A stretch of 64,000 nt of DNA from Alteromonas sp. V450. GTDB taxonomy: Bacteria; Pseudomonadota; Gammaproteobacteria; Enterobacterales; Alteromonadaceae. A program made the translations under genes and the position numbers. Below are positions 43,219-50,741 of the stretch, piece after piece. The DNA is taken from NCBI RefSeq assembly GCF_001885075.1, contig NZ_MODU01000004.1:1922001-1986000 (forward strand). Direction: 5' to 3'. Under the pieces are notes generated by a model. That model was not told the DNA's origin. It worked only from the letters and a program-made list of their open reading frames with translations, and did no database searches. Each line of letters begins with the position of its first letter. Positions within the stretch are counted from its first letter, which is position 1.

Positions 43219-46107
43219 ATGCCAGTAGACAGCGAAAATATCATGACAAACGAAGAGCAGGCCGAGAAGGTTTGGAACAAAGTGCGCTCTACGTGGGTTA
43301 ACGACGGCGAAGATGATGTTTTCATAACATCACATCAAAGCGCTTTTTTACTTGCTTTTCGCCGTTCTGCTTTTGTTGCAAAAATTGTTGAGAACAAGCC
43401 TTCAATCGCGAAAGTAATCGTAACAGCGCCGCCAATACAAGAGCATTTACCTACTTATCAATCACTGCTTGAGAACGCGCTTTTAAATGTGAAGACGGAA
43501 GACGACTTGATGCGTGTGCTTCGGCAACTGCGAAATCAGGAAATGGCTCGAATTGCTTTTCACGATGTATTGAACAACCAAAGTATTAAAACGTCACTTC
43601 TACAGGTATCTACTCTCGCTGACGCACTTATTACGCACGCATATCATTGGCTTTATTCACACCTCTGTGAGCGCTACGGGCACCCGCGTAACGATAGTGG
43701 TGATATGCATATGTATATTTTAGGAATGGGAAAGCTAGGCGGACGCGAGCTTAATTTCTCATCAGATATCGACCTGATTTTCGCCTATCCTGAAAAAGGC
43801 GAAACGCAAGGAGGCCGTAAACGAATTGAAAACCAACAGTTTTTTACAAAACTTGCTCAGAAGCTGATACAAGCACTCAATAAAATCACCAATGACGGAC
43901 AGGTATATCGGGTTGATATGCGGCTGCGTCCTTTTGGAGAGTCAGGCCCACTGGTTTTACATTTTGCCGCGCTAGAAGACTATTATCAGGAACAGGGACG
44001 CCATTGGGAACGTTTCGCCATGATTAAAGCGAGGGTTATCAACGACGATAATTCTTCAAATGTGCAATGGTTGAAGGGTATTCTTCATCCTTTTACATTC
44101 AGGCGTTATTTAGATTTCACTACGTTGGACGCCTTGCGCAATATGAAAAAGCTTATTGCCACGGAGATCCGTAGACGGCAACTAAAAAATAACATCAAGC
44201 TTGGTGCTGGGGGTATACGTGAGGTCGAGTTTTTTGCTCAAAGCTTTCAGCTTATACACGGAGGACGCGAACCTAAATTACAAAGCAAGTCATTGCTTAA
44301 CACGCTGGACAGCCTTGCTAATCTCGGCATTGTTGAATTATCAGTAACGGACGAGCTCACCAACGACTATCTCTTCCTTCGTAAGGTTGAACATTCTCTT
44401 CAACAGTACGATGATGAGCAGACACAAACACTGCCAGAAAAAACCTCTCAGCAACAAGCGCTTGTTGATATTTTAGGGTTGCCAGACTATGCCACTTTTC
44501 TTGCCGAATTGAGTAACGCAATGGAGAGAATTCACGGTTATTTTAATGAACTTGTTGAAGAATCTCACGAAACACATACAGAAGAAGACGCACTATTCAC
44601 GGCTTGTTCAGACGCATGGAGACTTCAGCTTGAGCACGCTGAATTCGCTCAACTTTTTACTGACTTTTTGTCAAAAAGAGAAATTGAGGGAGCATTTTCA
44701 AAGCTAGAAGACTTCAAAAGTAAACAGCGGCATTATCGTATCGGCCAAAAAGGTGAAGACACGTTAAACAAGCTTTTGCCAGAAATTTTGTATGTATTAA
44801 TTATTCAGCACCCAAATAACACAGTACAGGTACTTTCACGGTTATTAGGGGTAATTGAAGCAATCACAGGTCGCACTACCTATTTAGATTTACTGCTCGA
44901 AAATCCTGAAGTACTTAAGCAGCTTGTTCGATTGTGCGAGCGCAGCGATTGGATAGCACAGGAAATTAGACGTTTTCCTCTGTTACTAGACGAACTTCTT
45001 ACTCCACTATACCTCGGCCAGCAGAACACTGATATTGCAACGTCGAAGCGTGAGTACGAAGAAGAATTAAGGGAAAACATGCTGCGCATAGAGCACGACG
45101 ACGTTGAGATGCTCATGGATGCGTGGCGTCAGTTCAAACTTTGTCAACAGCTTCGAATAGCAGCCAGCGATATCAGTAATTCTCTACCTATCAATAATGT
45201 AAGTGACAAACTAACCGTTTTAGCAGAAGTGCTCTTAGAAGCCGTCATCAACGCTGCTTGGGGACAAATGCAAATGCGCTTTGGCGTTCCCTCACATCTA
45301 GAAGGTAACGACAAGGGTTTTGCCGTAATTGGGTATGGCAAGCTTGGGGGGTTCGAACTGGGTTACGGCTCCGATCTAGACCTGGTATTTATTCACAACG
45401 CCCCTCGCGGTATTAGTACAGATGGAAAGAAGTCGATTGAAGCACAGCAGTTCTACATTAAATTAGCGCAACGCGTTATGCACCTGCTCAATACAAAAAC
45501 AATTTTTGGCCAGCTGTATGAAACTGATTTGCGCCTTCGTCCATCAGGCAACGCTGGTTTACTTTGTTGCCATATTGATGGTTTTGAAAAGTATCAACGC
45601 GAAGAAGCATGGACATGGGAACATCAAGCGTTAGTCCGGGCGCGCGGTATTTGTGGCGATAGCGCTCTGCTCGATAGTTTTAAACGTGTTCGACACGATA
45701 TACTTTGCCTGCCTAGGGATAAGTCACAGCTTGCTACCGAAGTGTGCAAGATGCGAGCAAAAATGCGTGAACATTTATTATCCAATTCAACAGAAAAAAT
45801 TGACTTGAAACAGTGTGCTGGCGGAATTACAGATATCGAGTTTATGGCACAGTACTGGGTGCTAGCGTTTGCACACGATAATGAAAAGATGACGCAATTC
45901 CCCGACAATCTGCGCATTTTCGATATCGCCGCCCAAGAAAACATTATCGATAAGACAACGGCTTCTAAACTTCAAGCCGCCTATCTAGCCCTTAGAGAAC
46001 AATATCACCACCTCACGCTTGCCGACACAAAATACGCTGACGCAAGTGAAGCGCTAGAGGCTATACGTGAAAAAGTTAAAGCGCATTGGAACGCACTTTT
46101 TAACTAA
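43219..46107 (+). CDS. glnE: Bifunctional glutamine synthetase adenylyltransferase/adenylyl-removing enzyme
   Basis: 962 residues, close to the 946 of E. coli GlnE. Two nucleotidyltransferase domains are visible: the removing domain with GMGKLGGRELNFSSDIDLIF near 172-191, and the transferase domain with GYGKLGGFELGYGSDLDLVF near 705-724; both keep the G-S/x-D-x-D metal site. Helical GlnD-UR-type regions lie between and after. The enzyme adenylylates glutamine synthetase when nitrogen is plentiful and reverses this when it is scarce, under PII control. An alternative ATG at 43243 would remove eight residues. It is a single gene with a divergent neighbour. Confidence 0.96.
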   Translation: MPVDSENIMTNEEQAEKVWNKVRSTWVNDGEDDVFITSHQSAFLLAFRRSAFVAKIVENKPSIAKVIVTAPPIQEHLPTYQSLLENALLNVKTEDDLMRVLRQLRNQEMARIAFHDVLNNQSIKTSLLQVSTLADALITHAYHWLYSHLCERYGHPRNDSGDMHMYILGMGKLGGRELNFSSDIDLIFAYPEKGETQGGRKRIENQQFFTKLAQKLIQALNKITNDGQVYRVDMRLRPFGESGPLVLHFAALEDYYQEQGRHWERFAMIKARVINDDNSSNVQWLKGILHPFTFRRYLDFTTLDALRNMKKLIATEIRRRQLKNNIKLGAGGIREVEFFAQSFQLIHGGREPKLQSKSLLNTLDSLANLGIVELSVTDELTNDYLFLRKVEHSLQQYDDEQTQTLPEKTSQQQALVDILGLPDYATFLAELSNAMERIHGYFNELVEESHETHTEEDALFTACSDAWRLQLEHAEFAQLFTDFLSKREIEGAFSKLEDFKSKQRHYRIGQKGEDTLNKLLPEILYVLIIQHPNNTVQVLSRLLGVIEAITGRTTYLDLLLENPEVLKQLVRLCERSDWIAQEIRRFPLLLDELLTPLYLGQQNTDIATSKREYEEELRENMLRIEHDDVEMLMDAWRQFKLCQQLRIAASDISNSLPINNVSDKLTVLAEVLLEAVINAAWGQMQMRFGVPSHLEGNDKGFAVIGYGKLGGFELGYGSDLDLVFIHNAPRGISTDGKKSIEAQQFYIKLAQRVMHLLNTKTIFGQLYETDLRLRPSGNAGLLCCHIDGFEKYQREEAWTWEHQALVRARGICGDSALLDSFKRVRHDILCLPRDKSQLATEVCKMRAKMREHLLSNSTEKIDLKQCAGGITDIEFMAQYWVLAFAHDNEKMTQFPDNLRIFDIAAQENIIDKTTASKLQAAYLALREQYHHLTLADTKYADASEALEAIREKVKAHWNALFN

Positions 46108-46119
46108 ACATTTATTGCG

Positions 46120-46737
46120 TTAGCCCCCGAGCCGTTTGCAGTTGCTGGCAAGAAAATCAGTTTCTCGCTCTGTCACTACTAGCGAGCGTTGCTCGGCACA
46201 AAGGTACGTTTTTATGGGCCTTTCGAAGTTACTATCGATGGCACGAGCAATTTGGGTTAACGAACCGGCAACCGTATTTTCAAGTTGAAATTGGTACTTG
46301 ATAACAAAGTCTTGTTCAAGATTCCAAATAACCTGCATTCCTTCAGCTTGTGCATATTGCGAAATTGCACCGCGCAATGTATTTCCTTCAGAAAAGGTTC
46401 TGTATTTATGCTCTCCCGACCAGTTTTTATCTACCGGCCTAGTTCGACTCGACATTTGAGAAAGTGTTTGGTCGAGATTGGGGTCGACACCAGCTACGTC
46501 TAGAACAAAGTCACTTTGTTCATCTTCAAGAGGATCGGTAGAAGACTGTCTAAAGTCACGATAAAACTCACTTAATCCACGCGATACTGACTTTTCAGTC
46601 TTCTGAGACTCGGCTACTGGACTATCTTCTCGTATTTGCAGTATATAGATTAATACGCCTGCCGCAATAATGATGACAACCGCAATAGCAATTTGCTTTG
46701 CCCAAAAAGAAGTACTTGAATAACTCGTTTGACCCAT
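46120..46737 (-). CDS. Single-pass membrane protein with TcpQ-like C-terminal domain
   Basis: 205 residues. A membrane helix at about 12-33 (IAIAVVIIIAAGVLIYILQI) is followed by a polar linker. The C-terminal 100 residues have GNTLRGAISQYAQAEGMQVI then WNLEQDFVIKYQFQL, which fits the TcpQ/PilL C-terminal domain found in pilus-linked and secretin-linked proteins. Two Cys residues near the end (YLCAEQRSL and SNCKRLGG) could form a disulfide in the periplasm. No pilus genes are nearby, so its partner is unknown. It is convergent with glnE, 12 bp apart. Confidence 0.7.
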   Translation of the reverse strand: MGQTSYSSTSFWAKQIAIAVVIIIAAGVLIYILQIREDSPVAESQKTEKSVSRGLSEFYRDFRQSSTDPLEDEQSDFVLDVAGVDPNLDQTLSQMSSRTRPVDKNWSGEHKYRTFSEGNTLRGAISQYAQAEGMQVIWNLEQDFVIKYQFQLENTVAGSLTQIARAIDSNFERPIKTYLCAEQRSLVVTERETDFLASNCKRLGG

Positions 46738-46862
46738 ACTTATAAAAACCTAATGCTGATTTATCTACTTCAATATGTCCATTGCCCTACCCCTATTGTA
46801 GACGAAACCACCAACTGCGCGCATAAGCAAAGGTTGGCGCTAAACCTACAAGTTTAGACGTG

Positions 46863-47792
46863 CTAATTATATAGCGAGGCTGGGTTTTCTTTAGGCCTTG
46901 TTTTAAAACGTTTGTGCATCCAAAGATAACTTTCAGGCTGCTCTTTTACTGCCGCATCAATATGCTGATTTAGCGTAGTTAACGCAGCTGCATCTTCCAT
47001 TTCTCCTAACCCTATTAAAGGTGGGAAGATCTTAATTTTATAGCCGCTTTTTGTATACTGCGACGTAATAAGCATCGGTCTAGCTTGGCTTCGTCTTATA
47101 AACATAAGTGTCGCCGTAGTGGTAGCCGTGTCTTTAACCCCCCCAAATGGCACAAAAATACTCTGTTTGGGCCCATAATCTTGGTCGGGGAGATATAAAC
47201 AGAGCTCGTTATCATCTAAAGCGGCCAATAGCGCTTTGGCATTTCGTTTATCAATCATGTACTTGTTCGAACGATTTCGACCATGGTACTGCAGATAATC
47301 AACAAGCGGGTTGTTGTGCTTTCTATAAAATGCAATGCTCGGGTGGAAAAAGCCGATACCGCGGCACGCAAACTCAAGGTTCATATTGTGCAGTGCCATA
47401 CCAAATACACCAGTACCTCGCGCTAGTGCTTCTTCAACGTGTTCTGTACCTTCTATCACAATAGCGCGCTTCACACGCCAGCTAGGCCACCACCAGCCCA
47501 TAGCCGTTTCAAATAAAGCCATGCCCGTACGGCGAATGTTTTCTCGATAAAGCGTTTCTACTTCTTCATCAGAAAGTGTGGGGTTCCACAGCTGCAGGTT
47601 TTTTTTGGCCACTTTTGCGCGCTTAGGAACAATAAGCGCAATCAGCTTACCTGCACCCGCACCAAGCAAGCGGATCACGGGTAGTGGTAACCATGTTATA
47701 AGATAAAGAATGAAGACACCCAGCCATACAGGCCAATACTTGGGGCCTAAGAAGGCAAGTTTGAATGCTGGAGCTTTTATTACCGCTGCCAA
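46863..47792 (-). CDS. lpxL: Lipid A late acyltransferase, LpxL/HtrB-like
   Basis: 309 residues, as usual for the family. A membrane anchor near 15-40 precedes the acyltransferase core. The catalytic H-x4-E motif is HNMNLE near 147, followed by FYRKHNNPLVDYLQYHGRNR near 170 and CLYLPDQDYGPKQSIFVPFG near 205, typical of LpxL/LpxP/LpxM. It adds a secondary acyl chain to Kdo2-lipid IVA on the cytoplasmic face of the inner membrane. LpxL, LpxP and LpxM cannot be separated with certainty here; LpxL is favoured by overall motif similarity. Confidence 0.82.
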   Translation of the reverse strand: MAAVIKAPAFKLAFLGPKYWPVWLGVFILYLITWLPLPVIRLLGAGAGKLIALIVPKRAKVAKKNLQLWNPTLSDEEVETLYRENIRRTGMALFETAMGWWWPSWRVKRAIVIEGTEHVEEALARGTGVFGMALHNMNLEFACRGIGFFHPSIAFYRKHNNPLVDYLQYHGRNRSNKYMIDKRNAKALLAALDDNELCLYLPDQDYGPKQSIFVPFGGVKDTATTTATLMFIRRSQARPMLITSQYTKSGYKIKIFPPLIGLGEMEDAAALTTLNQHIDAAVKEQPESYLWMHKRFKTRPKENPASLYN

Positions 47793-47861
47793 TGTATTTT
47801 CCTCTATTTACAATGCCATATAGTGTACCAGAAGAGGAATAGAGTGGCTACGAAGACGCGC

Positions 47862-47886
47862 TAAGCATGCATGTGCAGCATGCTTA
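47862..47886. terminator. Strong hairpin downstream of the DUF3081-like gene
   Basis: Perfect 9-bp inverted repeat TAAGCATGC / GCATGCTTA with a seven-base loop, 13 bases past the stop of the gene ending at 47900. No U-tract follows on either strand, so it may be an mRNA-stabilising hairpin, not a classic terminator. Confidence 0.4.
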
Positions 47887-47899
47887 TGGTGGGCGCCGA

Positions 47900-48157
47900 T
47901 TAATGGGATTTGTCGATTGACTTAAGCTTTTTCTCAAACGCTTGGTATTGCTCGTTGTTGTCATAATCAAAATGGTATTGATTATGAAAACCGAACTGCA
48001 ATTTTACGTTCGCATCTTCGATATAAAGTGTATAACCGTCATGGTCCGTAAAAGCAGTAATACCATTAAGTTTATACTGCTCGTTTTCTTTCGCACCAAA
48101 CTGCCTAATTTTATCGAAAACCCGTAATAGAAACTTGCTGTCTAACTCGTTTTTCAT
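47900..48157 (-). CDS. Small conserved protein, DUF3081-like
   Basis: 85 residues. From memory, the sequence order resembles the DUF3081 family of Alteromonadales and Vibrionales: MKNELDSKFLLRVFDKIRQF, then GITAFTDHDGYTLYIEDANV and FGFHNQYHFDYDNNEQYQAF. It is soluble and acidic, with no signal or membrane segment. Function is unknown. It is separated by 72 bp from the envelope operon upstream and has a hairpin after its stop. Confidence 0.62.
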   Translation of the reverse strand: MKNELDSKFLLRVFDKIRQFGAKENEQYKLNGITAFTDHDGYTLYIEDANVKLQFGFHNQYHFDYDNNEQYQAFEKKLKSIDKSH

Positions 48158-48229
48158 AGTTAAAACCTCTTTTCAGTCTTTACACTACATACTGTTAAAC
48201 AGCCGCTTTGGATTTTATCTGTACTCGCC

Positions 48230-48760
48230 TTATTTGAAGTTATACCTAAAGCCTATGCTAAAAGTATGTGCAGAAAAGTTGTCTTCACCACCAAAAAACA
48301 CGTATTCCATACGTACCATTGACGAATGTGTTACGTAGTAGTCAAAACCCAGTCCAGCAAGCCCTGCAGCAATGCTATCATCGTAAGCACAGGTCAATGG
48401 CGTTTCAGCGCTTCCACATTGAACATCAGATGATATATCAACTTTCGCCACGCCAAGTTTGTAAAACAACTCGCCAGAGGCATTTGACGCTTTGCCAAGT
48501 AGTGCTGCATAGAGTGCGTCTCCAGATGCATCGGCAACATCGTTGGAATAGTCAAACAAACGGTAGTAGCCACCTTCAGCATACCATTGTTCATGTATTT
48601 GTCTGCCGTACGCTAAGCTGAAGGATATTTCACCTTCACTGTCATTAGCAAAGTCAGCATCACTGTAACCTATCGTTGCGAGACCATAATTAGCTTGCGC
48701 AGCGCAGCTGCCTGACACGCCCATTACCCAAATTACCGCTATCCATAAAAGCTGCTTCAT
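48230..48760 (-). CDS. Small outer-membrane beta-barrel protein (OmpA/OmpW-like)
   Basis: 176 residues from ATG 48760, chosen because GAGGG lies about six bases upstream and a signal peptide follows (hydrophobic core, then SGSCAAQ). An open extension to 48841 overlaps the preceding gene and is unlikely. The mature part has about eight amphipathic strands (NYGLATIGYSDADF, QWYAEGGYYRLFDYS, MVRMEYVFFGGEDNF) and ends TFSIGFRYNFK, a typical barrel end with aromatic residues. Cys residues in VQCGSAETPLTCAYD may form an external loop disulfide. It is the last gene of a four-gene envelope operon. Confidence 0.7.
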   Translation of the reverse strand: MKQLLWIAVIWVMGVSGSCAAQANYGLATIGYSDADFANDSEGEISFSLAYGRQIHEQWYAEGGYYRLFDYSNDVADASGDALYAALLGKASNASGELFYKLGVAKVDISSDVQCGSAETPLTCAYDDSIAAGLAGLGFDYYVTHSSMVRMEYVFFGGEDNFSAHTFSIGFRYNFK

Positions 48761-48767
48761 TCTACCC

Positions 48768-49949
48768 TCAAAAAAAGTATTCCAATGTAAATTGTAAGTG
48801 ATCATCTCGACGTAAAAAGAAATAAGTATCTTGTTCGTCATCAGATGAAAAAAAATAGCTGTCTAGTTTCCATCTCCATTGCGAGGAAATTCGACTAGAG
48901 GCCTCGATAAACCCAGAATAAGTACTCGCTTCGTCCAAGTCTTGAACCATGCCGACAAGTATCTGCGTGCCATCTAAATCATTTAGATTTAATCTAACAC
49001 CAAACATAACGTCATTTTGACCCACCGCGAAAAAGTTGTTTTTTCGCTCATCGAACTGGTATTCGAGTAAAAGCCCAAGTTCATAACCCGTTCCTAATAC
49101 GTCGGGCTGAGTGTACTCAAAACCGGCGACCAGAGCACTAAAATCATCAGATTGTCCCTGCCTATATATCGCTTCAAGTTTCAAAAGCCACGCACCGTAA
49201 ACGCTTAGCGCGTCTATGCCTACCTGCTCAATTTGAGCATAATAAGATACTATTTCAATATTCCCAATGGAATTCAACTTATTAAGTAATTCTGGTTCTC
49301 TCGAAGTACCGTCGAAGTAAGATACCCCCAGTTCCCAATTCCCAAGAGAAGACTGCCATCGTATGGCATAATCGACATGCTGATTTTCCTCTGACGATTC
49401 ATACTCTGCATTACTTATAGGGATAGGAGGTCTAAAACGTCCTTCTGCCCCTTGAAAAGTGCGTTCGCGAAAGTAAGGCAAAACATAAAATGACAGCGCT
49501 CCAGCGTTAGAAAAGTATGCATAATTTAGCATAGCTTGACCAAGTTTAATCTCACCATCAATAGACTCTACGGCATCGGTCTGATTGATGATATCAACTA
49601 AATGCAGCGATTCTGTTTGCCCCCAAAATACTTTACCAATACCGGCTTTAACTTCCCAAGAGTCACCGTATCGTGTCCACATTAGTTCTCGAATATCGGC
49701 ATGCGTGCGCTCGCTGTCGTGTTCATCGATACGTAGGAAAGGCTTAAAAACAAGCGTGTCGTTTCCACTTATTTCGCTGAAAAATTCTGGAGAAAGAAAC
49801 AACGACGTGTAGGCTCGCTCTTGTTGCATATACAATGCATCTTGTAGAAAATATCGTTGTTCTATACCGGCAGAGCCCGAATACTCGATTTCCGCTTGTA
49901 AGGAGCAACAGTAGATCCATAAACCCAGCGTTAACAGTCGCGGCTTCAT
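48768..49949 (-). CDS. Outer-membrane porin-like protein (DUF1302-like)
   Basis: 393 residues with a signal peptide (about 1-19, ending CSLQA). The mature part shows long amphipathic strands. The stretch VKAGIGKVFWGQTESLHLVD then IINQTDAVESIDGEIKLGQA near 100-135 is typical of DUF1302-like outer-membrane proteins found with MMPL-type pumps. It ends QFTLEYFF with a C-terminal Phe, the barrel-assembly signal. It overlaps the LolA-like gene by four bases. It is likely the outer-membrane exit or entry channel of the system encoded by this operon. Confidence 0.68.
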   Translation of the reverse strand: MKPRLLTLGLWIYCCSLQAEIEYSGSAGIEQRYFLQDALYMQQERAYTSLFLSPEFFSEISGNDTLVFKPFLRIDEHDSERTHADIRELMWTRYGDSWEVKAGIGKVFWGQTESLHLVDIINQTDAVESIDGEIKLGQAMLNYAYFSNAGALSFYVLPYFRERTFQGAEGRFRPPIPISNAEYESSEENQHVDYAIRWQSSLGNWELGVSYFDGTSREPELLNKLNSIGNIEIVSYYAQIEQVGIDALSVYGAWLLKLEAIYRQGQSDDFSALVAGFEYTQPDVLGTGYELGLLLEYQFDERKNNFFAVGQNDVMFGVRLNLNDLDGTQILVGMVQDLDEASTYSGFIEASSRISSQWRWKLDSYFFSSDDEQDTYFFLRRDDHLQFTLEYFF

Positions 49950-50740
49950 CGCGCTCTCTTCAAACTATTTTTATTAAAATCTTTGCTAGTAAGGTCAGTA
50001 TCAAACGTGATGCTCTGTGTAATTAAATAGGTCGCTTTTCCCGTTTGTGCGTTTTTCACTTCAGTTCTAAGTGGTCGCCAAAACTTACCTTCATAAAGCG
50101 TGTACTCTTTCGCAACAAGGGTTTTCAGCAGCGCTTCTTTTTTGTCGTAAAACTCAATTTTTTGAACCCGAAAATGCGCTTTATCAATCCATACTTTTTG
50201 GAAGGAGTAGCCGGAGAATTCGTAAACTGGTGTTTGTTTTAAAACGTAACAGTCCTCTCCATTCACATTGTCTTCACCTAAAAGCGTGTAAGAAAATTTC
50301 TCTACTTCATAAGAGGTCATATCTTCGAAAGCGAATTCACTTCCAACGAAAGGACCGCTCTTGTTTTTCGATGAAATCCTTTTAACCCGTTTCAATGCTG
50401 GTAGATAAATCCATTGTTCATCGGCAGTAGCTATGTGAGAAAAGCTTAAAAAAGCGGTGCCAGCAACGTCTCTTGGCGAGTTAAATACGGTTAATGCCTT
50501 GTCGCCATCATTCGTTACCTCTAATGATTTTATACTCAGCTCTCGTGTTGCTTCCTGACCTTGTGCATTTTTCAAAAGCATAGAAACTTCAGCCTCTGAC
50601 GCATGCCACCCTGTATCTCTGACTTTGCGCTCTTTAGCGATTGCTAACGCCTCGTCGTCAGCAGCTACCGAAACATGAGCGTTAAGTAACGTACAAAATA
50701 CAAAACTCAAAATAAACGTCGTTTGGATTATGGCTTTCAT
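49946..50740 (-). CDS. Periplasmic LolA-like outer-membrane lipoprotein-sorting protein
   Basis: 264 residues from ATG 50740, chosen for its AAAGGA site and the signal peptide that follows (about 1-26, ending HVSVA). The mature protein matches the COG2834 pattern: LTVFNSPRDVAGTAFLSFSH near 85, DEQWIYLPALKRVKRISSKN near 110, GSEFAFEDMTSYEVEKFSYT near 140 and CYVLKQTPVYE near 170. The LolA fold binds lipid acyl chains. The gene lies one base after the RND transporter stop, a pairing seen often, and probably shuttles the pumped lipid-like substrate across the periplasm. Confidence 0.8.
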   Translation of the reverse strand: MKAIIQTTFILSFVFCTLLNAHVSVAADDEALAIAKERKVRDTGWHASEAEVSMLLKNAQGQEATRELSIKSLEVTNDGDKALTVFNSPRDVAGTAFLSFSHIATADEQWIYLPALKRVKRISSKNKSGPFVGSEFAFEDMTSYEVEKFSYTLLGEDNVNGEDCYVLKQTPVYEFSGYSFQKVWIDKAHFRVQKIEFYDKKEALLKTLVAKEYTLYEGKFWRPLRTEVKNAQTGKATYLITQSITFDTDLTSKDFNKNSLKRAR

Positions 50741-50741
50741 A

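Noticed and set aside
46832-46850. CTAAAC / GTTTAG inverted repeat after the lpxL-like gene
   Set aside because: Short, A+T-rich stem with no U-tract; too weak to call a terminator.
48761-48841. N-terminal extension of the small barrel protein
   Set aside because: It overlaps the upstream gene, and the ATG at 48760 has a good ribosome-binding site and signal peptide.
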